NCBI RefSeq assembly: GCF_036188265.1
Contig: NZ_CP108093.1
Span: 6,229,001 to 6,293,000, forward strand
Source of the DNA: Streptomyces sp. NBC_00247
Lineage (GTDB): Bacteria; Actinomycetota; Actinomycetes; Streptomycetales; Streptomycetaceae
Reading direction: 5' to 3'
Length of the DNA stretch: 64,000 nt
Shown here piece after piece: positions 32,174 through 40,772 of this stretch. Positions within the stretch are counted from its first letter, which is position 1. Each line of letters begins with the position of its first letter. Under the pieces are notes generated by a model. It saw nothing but the letters and a program-made list of their open reading frames with translations, searched no databases and had not been told where the DNA came from. Made by a program: the position numbers and the translations under genes.

Positions 32174-34201
32174 GTGAAACCAGTCAAGGGGAGGCCGCCG
32201 GCACCGCTGCGGGACCGTGCGCGCTACCGGTTCGACCGGACGCTGGCCCGCTCCACCGGCACCCTGATGGGCTGGCTGGTCCTCACCTGCCTGGCCGTCG
32301 TGGTCCCGGTCAGCGCGGTGCTGGTGTGGACGGACCCGGGCGCGCCCCGGTCGCTGCCGGAACGGCTGATCGCGGTGTGGCGGACCAGCGCGGAGACGCT
32401 CCGACTGGGCACCGCCACGGGGGCCCCGCTCAGGCTGGCCCTGTCCGCCCTGCTCGGGCTGGTCGCCCTGCTCGGCGTGTCGACCCTGGTCGGGGTCGTC
32501 ACCACCGGCCTCGCCGACCGCATGACGGAGCTGAGCCGGGGGCGGTCCAGAGTGCTGGAACACGGCCACGTCGTCGTGCTCGGTTGGTCCGACCAGGCGA
32601 CCACCGTGGTGAGCGAACTGGTGGCGGCCCAGGTACCGAACCGGCCGCGGGCCGTCGTCGTGCTCGCCGACCGGGACAAGGCGGAGATGGAACGCGCGCT
32701 CGCCGCACACCTCCCGCCGGCCGCCCGGGCGCGGATCGTCTGCCGCAGCGGACCCGCCAGCGACCCCGCGGTGCTCGCCCTCGTCAGCCCGCGCACCGCC
32801 AGCACCGTCCTGGTGCTGCCCTCGGGGGAGCCGTCCGCCGACGCCGAGGTGCTGCGGGTCCTGCTGTCGCTGCGCGCGGTGCTCGGCGAGGACACGGACG
32901 GGCCGCCGGTGCTCGCCGCGGTGCGGGACGACCGGTACCGCGCCCCCGCGCGCCTCGCCGCCGGGCCGCGCGGCACGGTGCTGGAGACCGACACCGTCAC
33001 CGCCCGGCTGATCGCCCAGTGCGTCGGCAGGCCGGGGCTCTCCCTCGTGCTCCGTGACCTCCTCGACTTCGCGGGCGACGAGTTCCACCTCGCCGACGCC
33101 ACCGCCTTCCACGGGGAGACCTTCGGCACCGCCCTGCTGGGGCACCCGAACTCCTGCGTGGTCGGCCTGCTCACCCCGGAGGGCCGCACGCTGCTCAACC
33201 CGCCGGCCCGCACCCCGGTCGAGCCGGGAGGCCACCTGATCGTGCTGGCCCTGGACGACGACAGCACCCGGGTGGAGGACTGCCGGCATCTGGTCGACCC
33301 CACCGCGATCGCCGCGGACGGCTCCCCTCCCGACGACCCGACGCGCCTGCTGGTCCTCGGCTGGAACCGCCGCGCCCCGCTCGTCGTCGGCCAGTTGTTG
33401 GAGACGGCCCGCCCCGGCTCCGTCCTCGACGTGATCACCGACAGCACCGTCCCCGGCCCGAGGGAGCCGGAGGGGGGCGCACCGGCACCGCGCGGGTCCG
33501 CGAACGGGACGCCCGAGGCCGCGTCCGTACGCTTCCGGTCGGCCGCGCTGTCGCGGCCCGAAGCCCTGCTCGGGCTCGACCTCACCCCGTACGACGGGCT
33601 GGTCGTGCTAGGCCCCGATCCGGGTGAGAGCCCGGACCGCCCCGACGACTGGACGCTGGTCACCCTGCTGGCGCTGCGGCTGCAGGAGGAGCGCGCCGGA
33701 CGCGAACTGCGTGTCGTCACCGAACTCACCGACGACAGCAACCGGCCGCTGGCTCCCGTCAACCACGGCTCCGACGTCATCGTCAGCGGGAAGCTGACCG
33801 GGTTGCTGATGGCCCAGATCACCCAGAACCGGCACCTGGCCCCGGTGTTCGACGAGTTGTTCTCCGGCGACGGCGCGAACGTCCTGCTCCGCCCCGCCGC
33901 CACGTACGTCCGCCCGGGCGCCGAAGCCACCTTCGCCACCGTCGTCGCCGCCGCCCGTGACCGGGGCGACTGCGCGATCGGCTACCGCTGCCACGACCGC
34001 TCCGCCCCCGGCACGGACCACGGCGTCCGGCTCAACCCGCCCAAGGCGGAGCGGCGCGTGTGGAGCCCGGGGGACCAGGTGGTCGTGGTGGGGACACCCC
34101 CGGGCGGCGCCGCGGCCCACTCCGGACCGCCGCACCGGGGCACGTTCCACAGCGACCCCCCGACCAGGCCGTTCGATCCCCTCGGCGGGGGGCGCCCGTA
34201 G
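32174..34201 (+). CDS. CASTOR/POLLUX-like ion channel protein
   Basis: A 675-aa membrane protein with two N-terminal helices (about residues 35-60, GWLVLTCLAVVVPVSAVLVW, and 88-112, LALSALLGLVALLGVSTLVG). A long cytoplasmic part with two RCK/TrkA-N-like Rossmann units follows (HVVVLGWSDQATTVVSELV at about 128 and LLVLGWNRRAPLVVGQLLET at about 390). This matches the CASTOR/POLLUX family, cation channels best known from plant nuclear envelopes, with bacterial members common in actinobacteria. GTG 32174 has GAGGGGAG at 7-base spacing; GTG 32168 is an alternative. Ion selectivity cannot be read. The stop TAG abuts the next gene by nine bases. Confidence 0.85.
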   Translation: MKPVKGRPPAPLRDRARYRFDRTLARSTGTLMGWLVLTCLAVVVPVSAVLVWTDPGAPRSLPERLIAVWRTSAETLRLGTATGAPLRLALSALLGLVALLGVSTLVGVVTTGLADRMTELSRGRSRVLEHGHVVVLGWSDQATTVVSELVAAQVPNRPRAVVVLADRDKAEMERALAAHLPPAARARIVCRSGPASDPAVLALVSPRTASTVLVLPSGEPSADAEVLRVLLSLRAVLGEDTDGPPVLAAVRDDRYRAPARLAAGPRGTVLETDTVTARLIAQCVGRPGLSLVLRDLLDFAGDEFHLADATAFHGETFGTALLGHPNSCVVGLLTPEGRTLLNPPARTPVEPGGHLIVLALDDDSTRVEDCRHLVDPTAIAADGSPPDDPTRLLVLGWNRRAPLVVGQLLETARPGSVLDVITDSTVPGPREPEGGAPAPRGSANGTPEAASVRFRSAALSRPEALLGLDLTPYDGLVVLGPDPGESPDRPDDWTLVTLLALRLQEERAGRELRVVTELTDDSNRPLAPVNHGSDVIVSGKLTGLLMAQITQNRHLAPVFDELFSGDGANVLLRPAATYVRPGAEATFATVVAAARDRGDCAIGYRCHDRSAPGTDHGVRLNPPKAERRVWSPGDQVVVVGTPPGGAAAHSGPPHRGTFHSDPPTRPFDPLGGGRP

Positions 34202-34210
34202 ACTTGGCGG

Positions 34211-34882
34211 GTGGACCGGTCGATGGGGTTGCGAGAACGCAAGAAGCTGCGGACGCGGGAGACCATCTCAGAGGTCGCGATCGCGCTCTTCCTGGAGCAC
34301 GGATTCGACCGGGTCTCCGTCGCCGACGTCGCCGCCGCCGCCGAGGTCTCCAAGCCGACGCTCTTCCGGTACTTCCCCACCAAAGAGGACCTGGTCGTCC
34401 AGCGGTTCGCCGACCACCAGGGCGAGAGTGCCGAGGTGGTGCGGAACCGTCCGGCCGGGGTGAGCCCGGTCGACGCCCTCCACCGGCACTTCCTGGACGG
34501 GCTGGAAGCCGGCGACCCCATCACGGGGCTCAGCGACCACGAGGGCGTCCTCGCCTTCCACCGCCTCGTCCACTCCACCCCCGGCCTCGTGGCCCGCTCC
34601 GCCCAGTACCTCGCACGCGCCGAGGAAGAACTCGCCCGCGCCCTCGCCGACACCCTCGGCGAGGAGTCCCGGGAGGTCACGCCCCGGCTGCTGGCGGGAC
34701 AACTGGTCGCCACCCAGCGCATCCTGGCCTCGACGAACTGGCAGCGCATCGTGGACGGCAGATCGGCCGGGGACGTCCGCCCCGAGGCCGTCGCGGACGC
34801 GGACCACGCTTTCGCCCTGCTGAACCGGGGGGCCGCCGCACTCACGCACCCCGGCGGCGACGCCACTCCCGCCACCGACTGA
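34211..34882 (+). CDS. TetR-family transcriptional regulator
   Basis: A 223-aa TetR protein with the N-terminal HTH (GLRERKKLRTRETISEVAIALFLEHGFDRVSV... then EVSKPTLFRYFPTKEDLV). The C-terminal ligand domain is unclassified. GTG 34211 follows TAGACT (34199-34204) by six bases, which would fit a leaderless transcript, but no good -35 is present; ATG 34223 is the alternative start. It lies ten bases after the channel gene, so it may also be cotranscribed. Target unknown. Confidence 0.88.
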   Translation: MDRSMGLRERKKLRTRETISEVAIALFLEHGFDRVSVADVAAAAEVSKPTLFRYFPTKEDLVVQRFADHQGESAEVVRNRPAGVSPVDALHRHFLDGLEAGDPITGLSDHEGVLAFHRLVHSTPGLVARSAQYLARAEEELARALADTLGEESREVTPRLLAGQLVATQRILASTNWQRIVDGRSAGDVRPEAVADADHAFALLNRGAAALTHPGGDATPATD

Positions 34883-34922
34883 CGCTCCGGCGCTCCCTTC
34901 CGGCGCTCCCCGGAGCGTTTTT
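34882..34922 (+). terminator. Rho-independent terminator after tetR
   Basis: ACGCTCCGG (34882-34890) pairs with CCGGAGCGT (34910-34918) and is followed at once by TTTTT (34918-34922). It is one of the few terminators in the window with a U-tract. Confidence 0.85.
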
Positions 34923-35149
34923 CGCGCGTGTCCGGGTACGTCCCGCCGTGTGTGGCGTCCGGCACAGCGCCCGCCCCCGCCTCGGCCGTCGTCCCGCACC
35001 CGGTCCCTTGGGCCCGCTGGTCCGGCCACCGTCCGGGGGCGGCGGCGGGCCGGAGCACGGTGACGAGGATCTCCTCCGCCGGACGTCGTTCGTCGGGCAC
35101 TGTGGTGCGGTCGGGGGACCTCCACTGCCGTACGACCGAGCGAGATGCC

Positions 35150-35317
35150 ATGACCGCGACCACCGCCGCCGCCGAACGCCTCCACCCCTCCCGCCGCGCA
35201 CCTCGCGCCCGCACCGGTGGCCCGGGGGAGAGGGGACCGAAGGTCCTCGAACACGTCCTCGGCTGGACCCTCGTCCTCGTGCTCGCTCTCTTCGTCACCC
35301 GGGCCGGACTCATGTGA
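35150..35317 (+). CDS. Small hypothetical membrane protein (55 aa)
   Basis: A 55-residue reading frame starting at ATG 35150 (MTATTAAAERLHPSRRAPRA) and ending with a single hydrophobic segment (VLEHVLGWTLVLVLALFVTRAGLM). The basic N-terminus predicts the C-terminus outside. The ribosome site is weak (GAG six bases upstream). It stands alone between tetR and the acyl-CoA dehydrogenase. The amphipathic organisation and G/C-ending codons support a real gene; no function is assignable. Confidence 0.5.
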   Translation: MTATTAAAERLHPSRRAPRARTGGPGERGPKVLEHVLGWTLVLVLALFVTRAGLM

Positions 35318-35565
35318 CCCGCGCGGCGGGGCGCCCGAGCGGCCTCCCGGCAGCCGATCACATGCTCGCGTACCTGGTGACGGGGGCGCCCCGATCGGGC
35401 ATACTCGACGCGCCACAGCCGCTGACCGGCACCTTCCGCGATCCGGAAGGGCAGGATCGGTTGGGCACGTACGACTGTTCCGGGCCCGGCCCGGACCACT
35501 CGGCGACGCGGCTCCCCACCCCGGGCCCGTACGCCGTCACGCCCGACAGGGAGGAGAGCGCCGTC

Positions 35566-36738
35566 ATGCCCGACCGAGCCCCGCAATCGGTGGAACGCCG
35601 TCTGCCCACCGAGGAATCCCGGCAACTGCTCACGCTGGTCCGCGACATCGTCGCGAACGAGATCGCGCCCCGGGCGGCCGACGAGGAGGAGGCGGGCCAC
35701 TTCCCGCGTGAACTCTTCACCCTCCTCTCCGCATCGGGCCTGCTGGGCCTGGCCTACGACTCCGGTTTCGGCGGCGGGGACCAGTCGTACGAGGTCTACC
35801 TCCAGGTCCTGGAGGAACTGGCCGCCGCCCGGCTGACCGTGGGACTCGGCGTCAGCGTGCACTCCCTGGCCTGCCACGCCCTCGCCAACTACGGCACCGA
35901 GGAGCAGAAGAAGGCGCATCTGCCCGCGATGCTCTCCGGCGGACTCCTGGGCGCCTACTGCCTCTCCGAGCCCGCGTCCGGTTCCGACGCGGCCTCGCTG
36001 CACACCAGGGCGGTACGGGACGGCGACGACTGGGTGCTCACCGGCACCAAGGCGTGGATCACCCACGGTGGCATCGCCGACTTCTGCACGGTGCTCGCCC
36101 GCACCGGCGCGGACGGCCCTCGGGGCATCACCGCCTTCCTGGTCCCCGGCGACGCCGAAGGGCTCAACGCGGCTGCCCCCGAACGGAAGATGGGCATGAA
36201 GGGCTCGCCCACCGCCCAGCTCAACTTCGACGGCGTACGCGTGCCGGACGGCCGCCGGATCGGCGAGGAAGGGCAGGGCTTCGCCATCGCGCTCTCCGCG
36301 CTCGACTCCGGCCGCCTGGGCATCGCGGCCTGCGCGGTCGGCGTCGCCCAGGCCGCGCTGGACGAAGCCGTCGGATACGCCACGGACCGGCGGCAGTTCG
36401 GGCGCCCGATCGCGGACTTCCAGGGGCTGCGCTTCCTGCTCGCGGACATGGCCACCCAGATCGAGGCCGGCCGGGCGCTGTACCTGGAGGCCGCCCGGCT
36501 CCGCGACGCCGGGCAGCCCTTCTCCCGCCAGGCCGCCATGGCGAAGCTGTTCTGCACGGACGCGGCCATGCGCGTCACCATCGACGCCGTGCAGGTGCTG
36601 GGCGGTTACGGCTACACCCGGGACTTCCCCGTCGAACGCCTGATGCGGGAGGCCAAGGTGCTCCAGATCGTGGAGGGCACCAACCAGATCCAGCGGATGG
36701 TCATCGCCCGCCACCTCGCCGGCCCCGAATCGCACTGA
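35566..36738 (+). CDS. Acyl-CoA dehydrogenase
   Basis: A 390-aa FAD-dependent acyl-CoA dehydrogenase that makes the alpha,beta double bond of acyl-CoA. Landmarks are FGGGDQSYEVYLQVLEELA, GAYCLSEPASGSDAASL (FAD/substrate loop), VLTGTKAWITHGGIAD and GYGYTRDFPVERLMREAKV. Near the end is LQIVEGTNQIQRMVIARHLA, whose Glu is the usual catalytic base. Length is typical (380-400 aa). ATG 35566 follows GGAGGAG by ten bases; the open frame upstream is noncoding. It is monocistronic, so chain-length specificity cannot be inferred from neighbours. Confidence 0.94.
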   Translation: MPDRAPQSVERRLPTEESRQLLTLVRDIVANEIAPRAADEEEAGHFPRELFTLLSASGLLGLAYDSGFGGGDQSYEVYLQVLEELAAARLTVGLGVSVHSLACHALANYGTEEQKKAHLPAMLSGGLLGAYCLSEPASGSDAASLHTRAVRDGDDWVLTGTKAWITHGGIADFCTVLARTGADGPRGITAFLVPGDAEGLNAAAPERKMGMKGSPTAQLNFDGVRVPDGRRIGEEGQGFAIALSALDSGRLGIAACAVGVAQAALDEAVGYATDRRQFGRPIADFQGLRFLLADMATQIEAGRALYLEAARLRDAGQPFSRQAAMAKLFCTDAAMRVTIDAVQVLGGYGYTRDFPVERLMREAKVLQIVEGTNQIQRMVIARHLAGPESH

Positions 36739-37211
36739 TCCGCTGCGGCAGCGTCACCCACACCGGCGCCGTCACGATCCGGGTCCACTCCTGGTCGTGA
36801 CGGCCCGGCAAGGTGCGCCCCGATCCCTCCCAGTCGCGGAGCAGCGCGACATAGATGGGGGATTCGGAGGGCGGTGTCGCCGACGGGGGGTGCGCGGCGG
36901 ACGGTAAGGCCCTGCCTGCCGCCCCCGCGTGCGGAATACCCGCACCGGGGGCTGCCGTGGCGACGCGGGGTTCCGGTTCTCGACGGAGCGGTGCCGTGGG
37001 CCGGGGAACCGATTCTTCGAAGGGCGGGGCGACGAGACGGCGACGACCGGAGCCCGCCGTGGTGTCCGGGAGGGTCATACCGGACCAACGCCCGGGGCGC
37101 CGTCGGGTCACTGTACGAGCGATGCGGGCGGATGTTCGAGACGGGTCCTCCGCCGGGACCCGCACCACGTCGGCGGCGCCGTCGCGGTGCGCGGGGCACG
37201 GGTCTTCGGAC
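36739..37211. other. Convergent intergenic region with hairpin
   Basis: About 470 bp between the convergent acyl-CoA dehydrogenase and the 131-aa gene. A stem GCCCCCGCGTGCGG (36921-36934) pairs with CCGCACCGGGGGC (36940-36952), 13 bp with one bulge, and is the likely bidirectional terminator. Remaining frames are Arg/Gly/Pro-rich and not convincing genes. Confidence 0.5.
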
Positions 37212-37607
37212 TCAGGCGGCGCGACGCATCTGCGGCATCCGCATCGGGCGCGAGCCGGGGCCCCCGGCGTGCGAGAACGGCTGCATCCGCCAGTCGAGTC
37301 CCTGGGGGAGCGTCAGCAGCAGCGCGGTCTCCTGCTCCTGCACCTCCAGCGTCTCGTCGGCGGGCTCGGCCTCGGCGGCGTCACGGCCCGTACCGGCGCA
37401 GACGGTCAGCACGAACGGGTTCCAGGGGGTGGGGCAGAGCGCGTGCTCCGGGAACACGTCCTCGTCGGCGAGGAGCGCGATCGGCTGCTCGCAGTCCGGG
37501 CAGAAGACCCGGTACATCTCAAAGGTGTCGTACGCGTCGGACAGGCTGTCCTCGTCCGTATCGACGGGCTCCGGTTCGCTGTGACCGGTGAGCTTCAGGC
37601 TCTGCAT
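37212..37607 (-). CDS. Conserved-type hypothetical protein with CPDC motif (131 aa)
   Basis: I do not recognise a named family. The protein starts MQSLKLTGHSEPEPVDTDED and has an acidic N-terminus. YRVFCPDCEQPIALLADEDV follows, with EHALCPTPW and LTVCAGTG later: CPxC plus two more cysteines could bind zinc. A hydrophobic LLLTLPQGLDWRMQPF stretch and a Met/Arg-rich tail end it. ATG 37607 is preceded by GGGGGGAC. The balanced amino acid composition and codon bias support a real gene. Alone on the minus strand. Confidence 0.65.
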   Translation of the reverse strand: MQSLKLTGHSEPEPVDTDEDSLSDAYDTFEMYRVFCPDCEQPIALLADEDVFPEHALCPTPWNPFVLTVCAGTGRDAAEAEPADETLEVQEQETALLLTLPQGLDWRMQPFSHAGGPGSRPMRMPQMRRAA

Positions 37608-37690
37608 GGGAAGTCCCCCCTCAGTGGGCCGGTGAGGCGCGGTGGCCCCGACCACACCAAGCACTTCCCGCCGTGACTCCGCTGTAACCG

Positions 37691-37795
37691 CTACCCGGGT
37701 AGACAACAGGCGGTAAACATGTGGCCTTGGTCACATGCCACTCGCAGGTGCCCTGCCCGGCCTTCCCGGACCGCTCTCCGAAGAGTCCGGGAAGG
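37691..37795. promoter_or_regulatory. Cluster of palindromes upstream of the Lrp gene
   Basis: The 378-bp gap between the divergent 131-aa gene and the lrp-type gene holds three inverted repeats. These are CTACCCGGGTAG (37691-37702, perfect 12-bp palindrome), CATGTG...CACATG (37718-37737), and CCTTCCCGGAC (37761-37771) with GTCCGGGAAGG (37785-37795). They are candidates for operators, possibly of the Lrp protein itself. None matches a motif I can name. Confidence 0.45.
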
Positions 37796-37951
37796 GGCCG
37801 CGAAGTCTTCTCCGGCCCGCGAAACCCGGCACGCCCATGCGCCACTTCGGCGCAATCATCCAGGTGTGTCCGGTGCGGGACGGGCTTGTCCGCCCCGCGG
37901 TCCCCCGCTCCGGCCGCCGTGTGCGGGGCCCGCCGGGCGTGCCCCGGGACT

Positions 37952-37979
37952 TTGCGGACCGGACCCGGGGCAATAGGTT
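37952..37979 (+). promoter_or_regulatory. Promoter of the Lrp gene, leaderless
   Basis: TTGCGG (37952-37957), a 16-bp spacer and TAGGTT (37974-37979) form a vegetative-type promoter. Only six bases separate the -10 from ATG 37986, so transcription should begin at or next to the A of ATG. No ribosome site lies upstream, in line with leaderless mRNA. Confidence 0.7.
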
Positions 37980-37985
37980 GACCGC

Positions 37986-38426
37986 ATGGAGGAGCTGGAC
38001 CGTCAGATCGTGGAGTTGCTCGTCAAGGACGGGCGGATGAGCTACACCGACCTGGGCAAGGCCACGGGCCTGTCCACCTCGGCCGTTCATCAGCGTGTCC
38101 GCAGGCTGGAGCAGCGCGGGGTGATCCGGGGCTACGCCGCGGTCGTCGACCCCGAAGCCGTCGGCCTGCCCCTCACCGCGTTCATCTCGGTGAAACCGTT
38201 CGACCCCAGCGCTCCCGACGACATCGCCGAGCGGCTCGCCGGCGTGCCCGAACTGGAGGCCTGCCACAGCGTCGCCGGGGACGAGAACTACATCCTCAAG
38301 GTGCGGGTGGCCACCCCGCTGGAGCTGGAACACCTGCTCACCCGCATCCGCTCGCTGGCCGGCGTCTCCACCCGGACCACCGTCGTCCTGTCCACCCCGT
38401 ACGAGGCGCGGCCCCCGCGCGTCTGA
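37986..38426 (+). CDS. Lrp/AsnC-family transcriptional regulator
   Basis: A 146-aa Lrp-type regulator: N-terminal HTH (MEELDRQIVELLVKDGRMSY, then GLSTSAVHQRVRRLEQRG) and C-terminal RAM domain (LEACHSVAGDENYILKVRVA). Length is standard. ATG 37986 directly follows a promoter, consistent with leaderless expression. The amidohydrolase gene begins 93 bp downstream in the same direction and may be a target. The amino acid effector is unknown. Confidence 0.93.
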   Translation: MEELDRQIVELLVKDGRMSYTDLGKATGLSTSAVHQRVRRLEQRGVIRGYAAVVDPEAVGLPLTAFISVKPFDPSAPDDIAERLAGVPELEACHSVAGDENYILKVRVATPLELEHLLTRIRSLAGVSTRTTVVLSTPYEARPPRV

Positions 38427-38519
38427 CCAGGTCGCCCGGGAGTGCGCGCCGGGGTGCGCCGCGCGCTTTTCGGGAGGGGCGCGGACCACCGTCGCCGGGG
38501 CACGCGGGAGACTGGTCCC

Positions 38520-40166
38520 ATGACCGAGAGCACCGCCCCCCAGAGCGACCCCGAACACCGCACCGTGCTGCTGCGCGGTGGAGACGTCCACAGCCCCGCC
38601 GACCCGTTCGCCACCGCGATGGTCGTCGAACGCGGGCACGTCGCCTGGGTGGGCTCCGAGGGTGCCGCCGACGCGTTCGCGGGCGGAGCCGACGAGATCG
38701 TCGACCTGGAAGGCGCCCTGGTCACCCCCGCCTTCACCGACGCCCACGTGCACACCACCTCCACCGGACTCGCGCTCACCGGGCTCGACCTGTCGGGCGC
38801 CCGGAGCCTGGCAGAGGCGCTGGACCTCGTCCGTGCCTTCGCCGACGGCCGGCCCGCCGACGCCGTGCTGCTCGGCCACGGCTGGGACGCCGCCCGCTGG
38901 CCCGGGCACCGGCCCCCGTCGCGCCGCGAGCTGGACGAGGCGGCCGGCGGCAGGGCCCTCTACCTGACCCGCGTCGACGTGCACTCCGCGGTCGTCACCA
39001 CGGCCCTCCTGGACCGCGTCCCCGGGGTCACCGCGATGGACGGGTACCGCCCCGACGCCCCGCTGACCGGCGACGCCCACCACGCGGTACGCGCCGCCGC
39101 GCACGCCACCGTCACCGTGCGCCAGCGCGCCGACGCCCAGCGCGCCGCCCTGCGCCACGCCGCCTCGCTCGGCATCGGAACGGTCCACGAGTGCGGCGGG
39201 CCCGAGATCTCCGACGAGGACGACTTCACCTCCCTGCTGGCGCTGGCCGGCGCCGAACCCGGCCCCCGGGTCATCGGACTCTGGGCCGAGCACGTCGAGA
39301 ACGAGAAGGGCGCCGCACGCATCCGTGAACTCGGCGCGCTCGGCGCCGCGGGGGACCTCTTCGCGGACGGTTCGCTGGGTTCGCACACCGCCTGCCTGCA
39401 CGAGGCGTACGCCGACGCCCCGCACACCGGCTCCGCGCACCTGGACGCCGCACGGATCGCCACCCATGTCACGGCCTGCACCGAAGCGGGCCTCCAGGCC
39501 GGCTTCCACGCCATCGGCGACGCCGCGCTCACCGCCGTCGTGGACGGCATCCGGGCCGCCGCCGAGCGGGTCGGCCTGGCCCGTGTCCGTGCCGCTCGCC
39601 ACCGTGTGGAGCACGCGGAGATGCTCACCCCCGAGACGATCGCCGCCTTCGCGGAACTCGGCCTGACCGCCTCCGTGCAGCCCGCCTTCGACGCGGCCTG
39701 GGGCGGCGAGGACGGCATGTACGCCCGGCGCCTGGGCGCGGAGCGGGCCGCCACGCTCAACCCCTACGCGGCGCTGCTGCGTGCGGGCGTGCCCCTCGCC
39801 TTCGGCTCGGACAGCCCGGTCACCCCGCTCGACCCGTGGGGCACCGTGCGGGCGGCCGCCTTTCACCGCAACCCGGAGCACCGGATCTCCGTGCGCGCCG
39901 GATTCACCGCCCACACCCGGGGCGGCTGGCGCGCGGCGGGCCGCGACGACGCCGGAATCCTGGTGCCCGGAGCGCCGGCCGACTACGCGATCTGGCGTAC
40001 CTCCGAACTGGTCGTCCAGGCACCCGACGACCGGGTCGCCCGGTGGTCGACCGACCCCCGCTCCGGCACCCCTGGCCTGCCCGATCTCTCTCCGGAGGCC
40101 GATCTCCCGGTCTGCCTGCGCACCGTCGTGGGCGGACGGAGTGTCTACGTACGCCCGAACGAGTGA
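38520..40166 (+). CDS. Amidohydrolase, YtcJ-like (amidohydro_3)
   Basis: A 548-aa metal-dependent hydrolase. The N-terminal composite sandwich starts VLLRGGDVHSPADPFATAMV and leads to LVTPAFTDAHVHTTSTGLAL, the HxH metal motif. HLDAARIATHVTACTEAGLQ and FHAIGDA then RHRVEHAEMLTPE supply further histidines, and LAFGSDSPVTPLDPWGTVRA the conserved Asp. This is the YtcJ/exoenzyme-like subfamily; substrates of most members are unknown (N-substituted amides, formamides). ATG 38520 has GGGAG upstream. It lies downstream of the Lrp gene, as in the S. coelicolor neighbourhood of ppm. Confidence 0.9.
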   Translation: MTESTAPQSDPEHRTVLLRGGDVHSPADPFATAMVVERGHVAWVGSEGAADAFAGGADEIVDLEGALVTPAFTDAHVHTTSTGLALTGLDLSGARSLAEALDLVRAFADGRPADAVLLGHGWDAARWPGHRPPSRRELDEAAGGRALYLTRVDVHSAVVTTALLDRVPGVTAMDGYRPDAPLTGDAHHAVRAAAHATVTVRQRADAQRAALRHAASLGIGTVHECGGPEISDEDDFTSLLALAGAEPGPRVIGLWAEHVENEKGAARIRELGALGAAGDLFADGSLGSHTACLHEAYADAPHTGSAHLDAARIATHVTACTEAGLQAGFHAIGDAALTAVVDGIRAAAERVGLARVRAARHRVEHAEMLTPETIAAFAELGLTASVQPAFDAAWGGEDGMYARRLGAERAATLNPYAALLRAGVPLAFGSDSPVTPLDPWGTVRAAAFHRNPEHRISVRAGFTAHTRGGWRAAGRDDAGILVPGAPADYAIWRTSELVVQAPDDRVARWSTDPRSGTPGLPDLSPEADLPVCLRTVVGGRSVYVRPNE

Positions 40167-40169
40167 CGA

Positions 40170-40188
40170 GGCGGTTTTCCGTACCGCC
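40170..40188 (+). terminator. Short hairpin after the amidohydrolase gene
   Basis: GGCGGT (40170-40175) pairs with ACCGCC (40183-40188) around TTTCCGT, four bases after the stop codon. A weak 6-bp stem, at best a partial terminator. Confidence 0.4.
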
Positions 40189-40772
40189 GATCGATGGGGG
40201 AGTGCTCGTACGCGACCTGCGGATCTTCGGCGCTGACCAGGCGATATGAGACAACTTCGCAGGTCAGGCCGTTGTTGACAGAAAGCGGCTGTCGGCCGGT
40301 AGGTTCGGCCGGGTCCACCACAGGACGTCCACCGGTCGAACCTCCATGCAGTCGTCGAACGCCGCTGGGTCACGGGGTGGTGAGCCGTACCGGCCCACTG
40401 CCACTGACAGCCAGGTTCAGCGCCCGCGCCTCGGGGGCGAGGGAAGGTTTCGCCGGTCGACGGGTGCGACCCGGGTGGGGCCCGGACGTTCAGTAGACAA
40501 CGGCTTTCGGTCGACCCGCAGCCAGCGGGCGCCAGGTCGGCCCGAAGGGCGCCGGGCCCCGATCCGCAGACCTGTGCGGCGCGGGCGGGGACCCCGCTCG
40601 CGGCATTCTCGGACCGCGCGCCGGGGAACCGTCGCCCGTCCGCCGCTGATCTGTCCCCACTTCCGTGGTTCTGTCCGGCAGCTCGTGCCGCTTCGCGTGG
40701 CCGGGGCGCCCGGAGGGTGCCGCGCGGTCGATATGGTGTGCACCTTGTGCACGGATCTTTAAGGGGCAGTTA
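40189..40772 (+). other. Long upstream region of ppm with a promoter
   Basis: About 580 bp without a credible gene. TTGACA (40275-40280), a 19-bp spacer and TAGGTT (40300-40305) resemble a vegetative promoter, though the spacer is long and the site is 470 bp upstream of the ppm start. Nearer the gene, TATGGT (40732-40737) and the doubled GTGCAC (40738-40752 region) precede AAGGGGCAG and the GTG. No other structure was recognised. Confidence 0.45.

Noticed and set aside
36612..37168. Minus-strand frames ending near 36701 with a readable tail (SPIYVALLRDWEGSG)
   Set aside because: The readable part is about 50 codons, has no ATG/GTG with a ribosome site at its edge, and overlaps a hairpin region. 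Not enough to call a gene.
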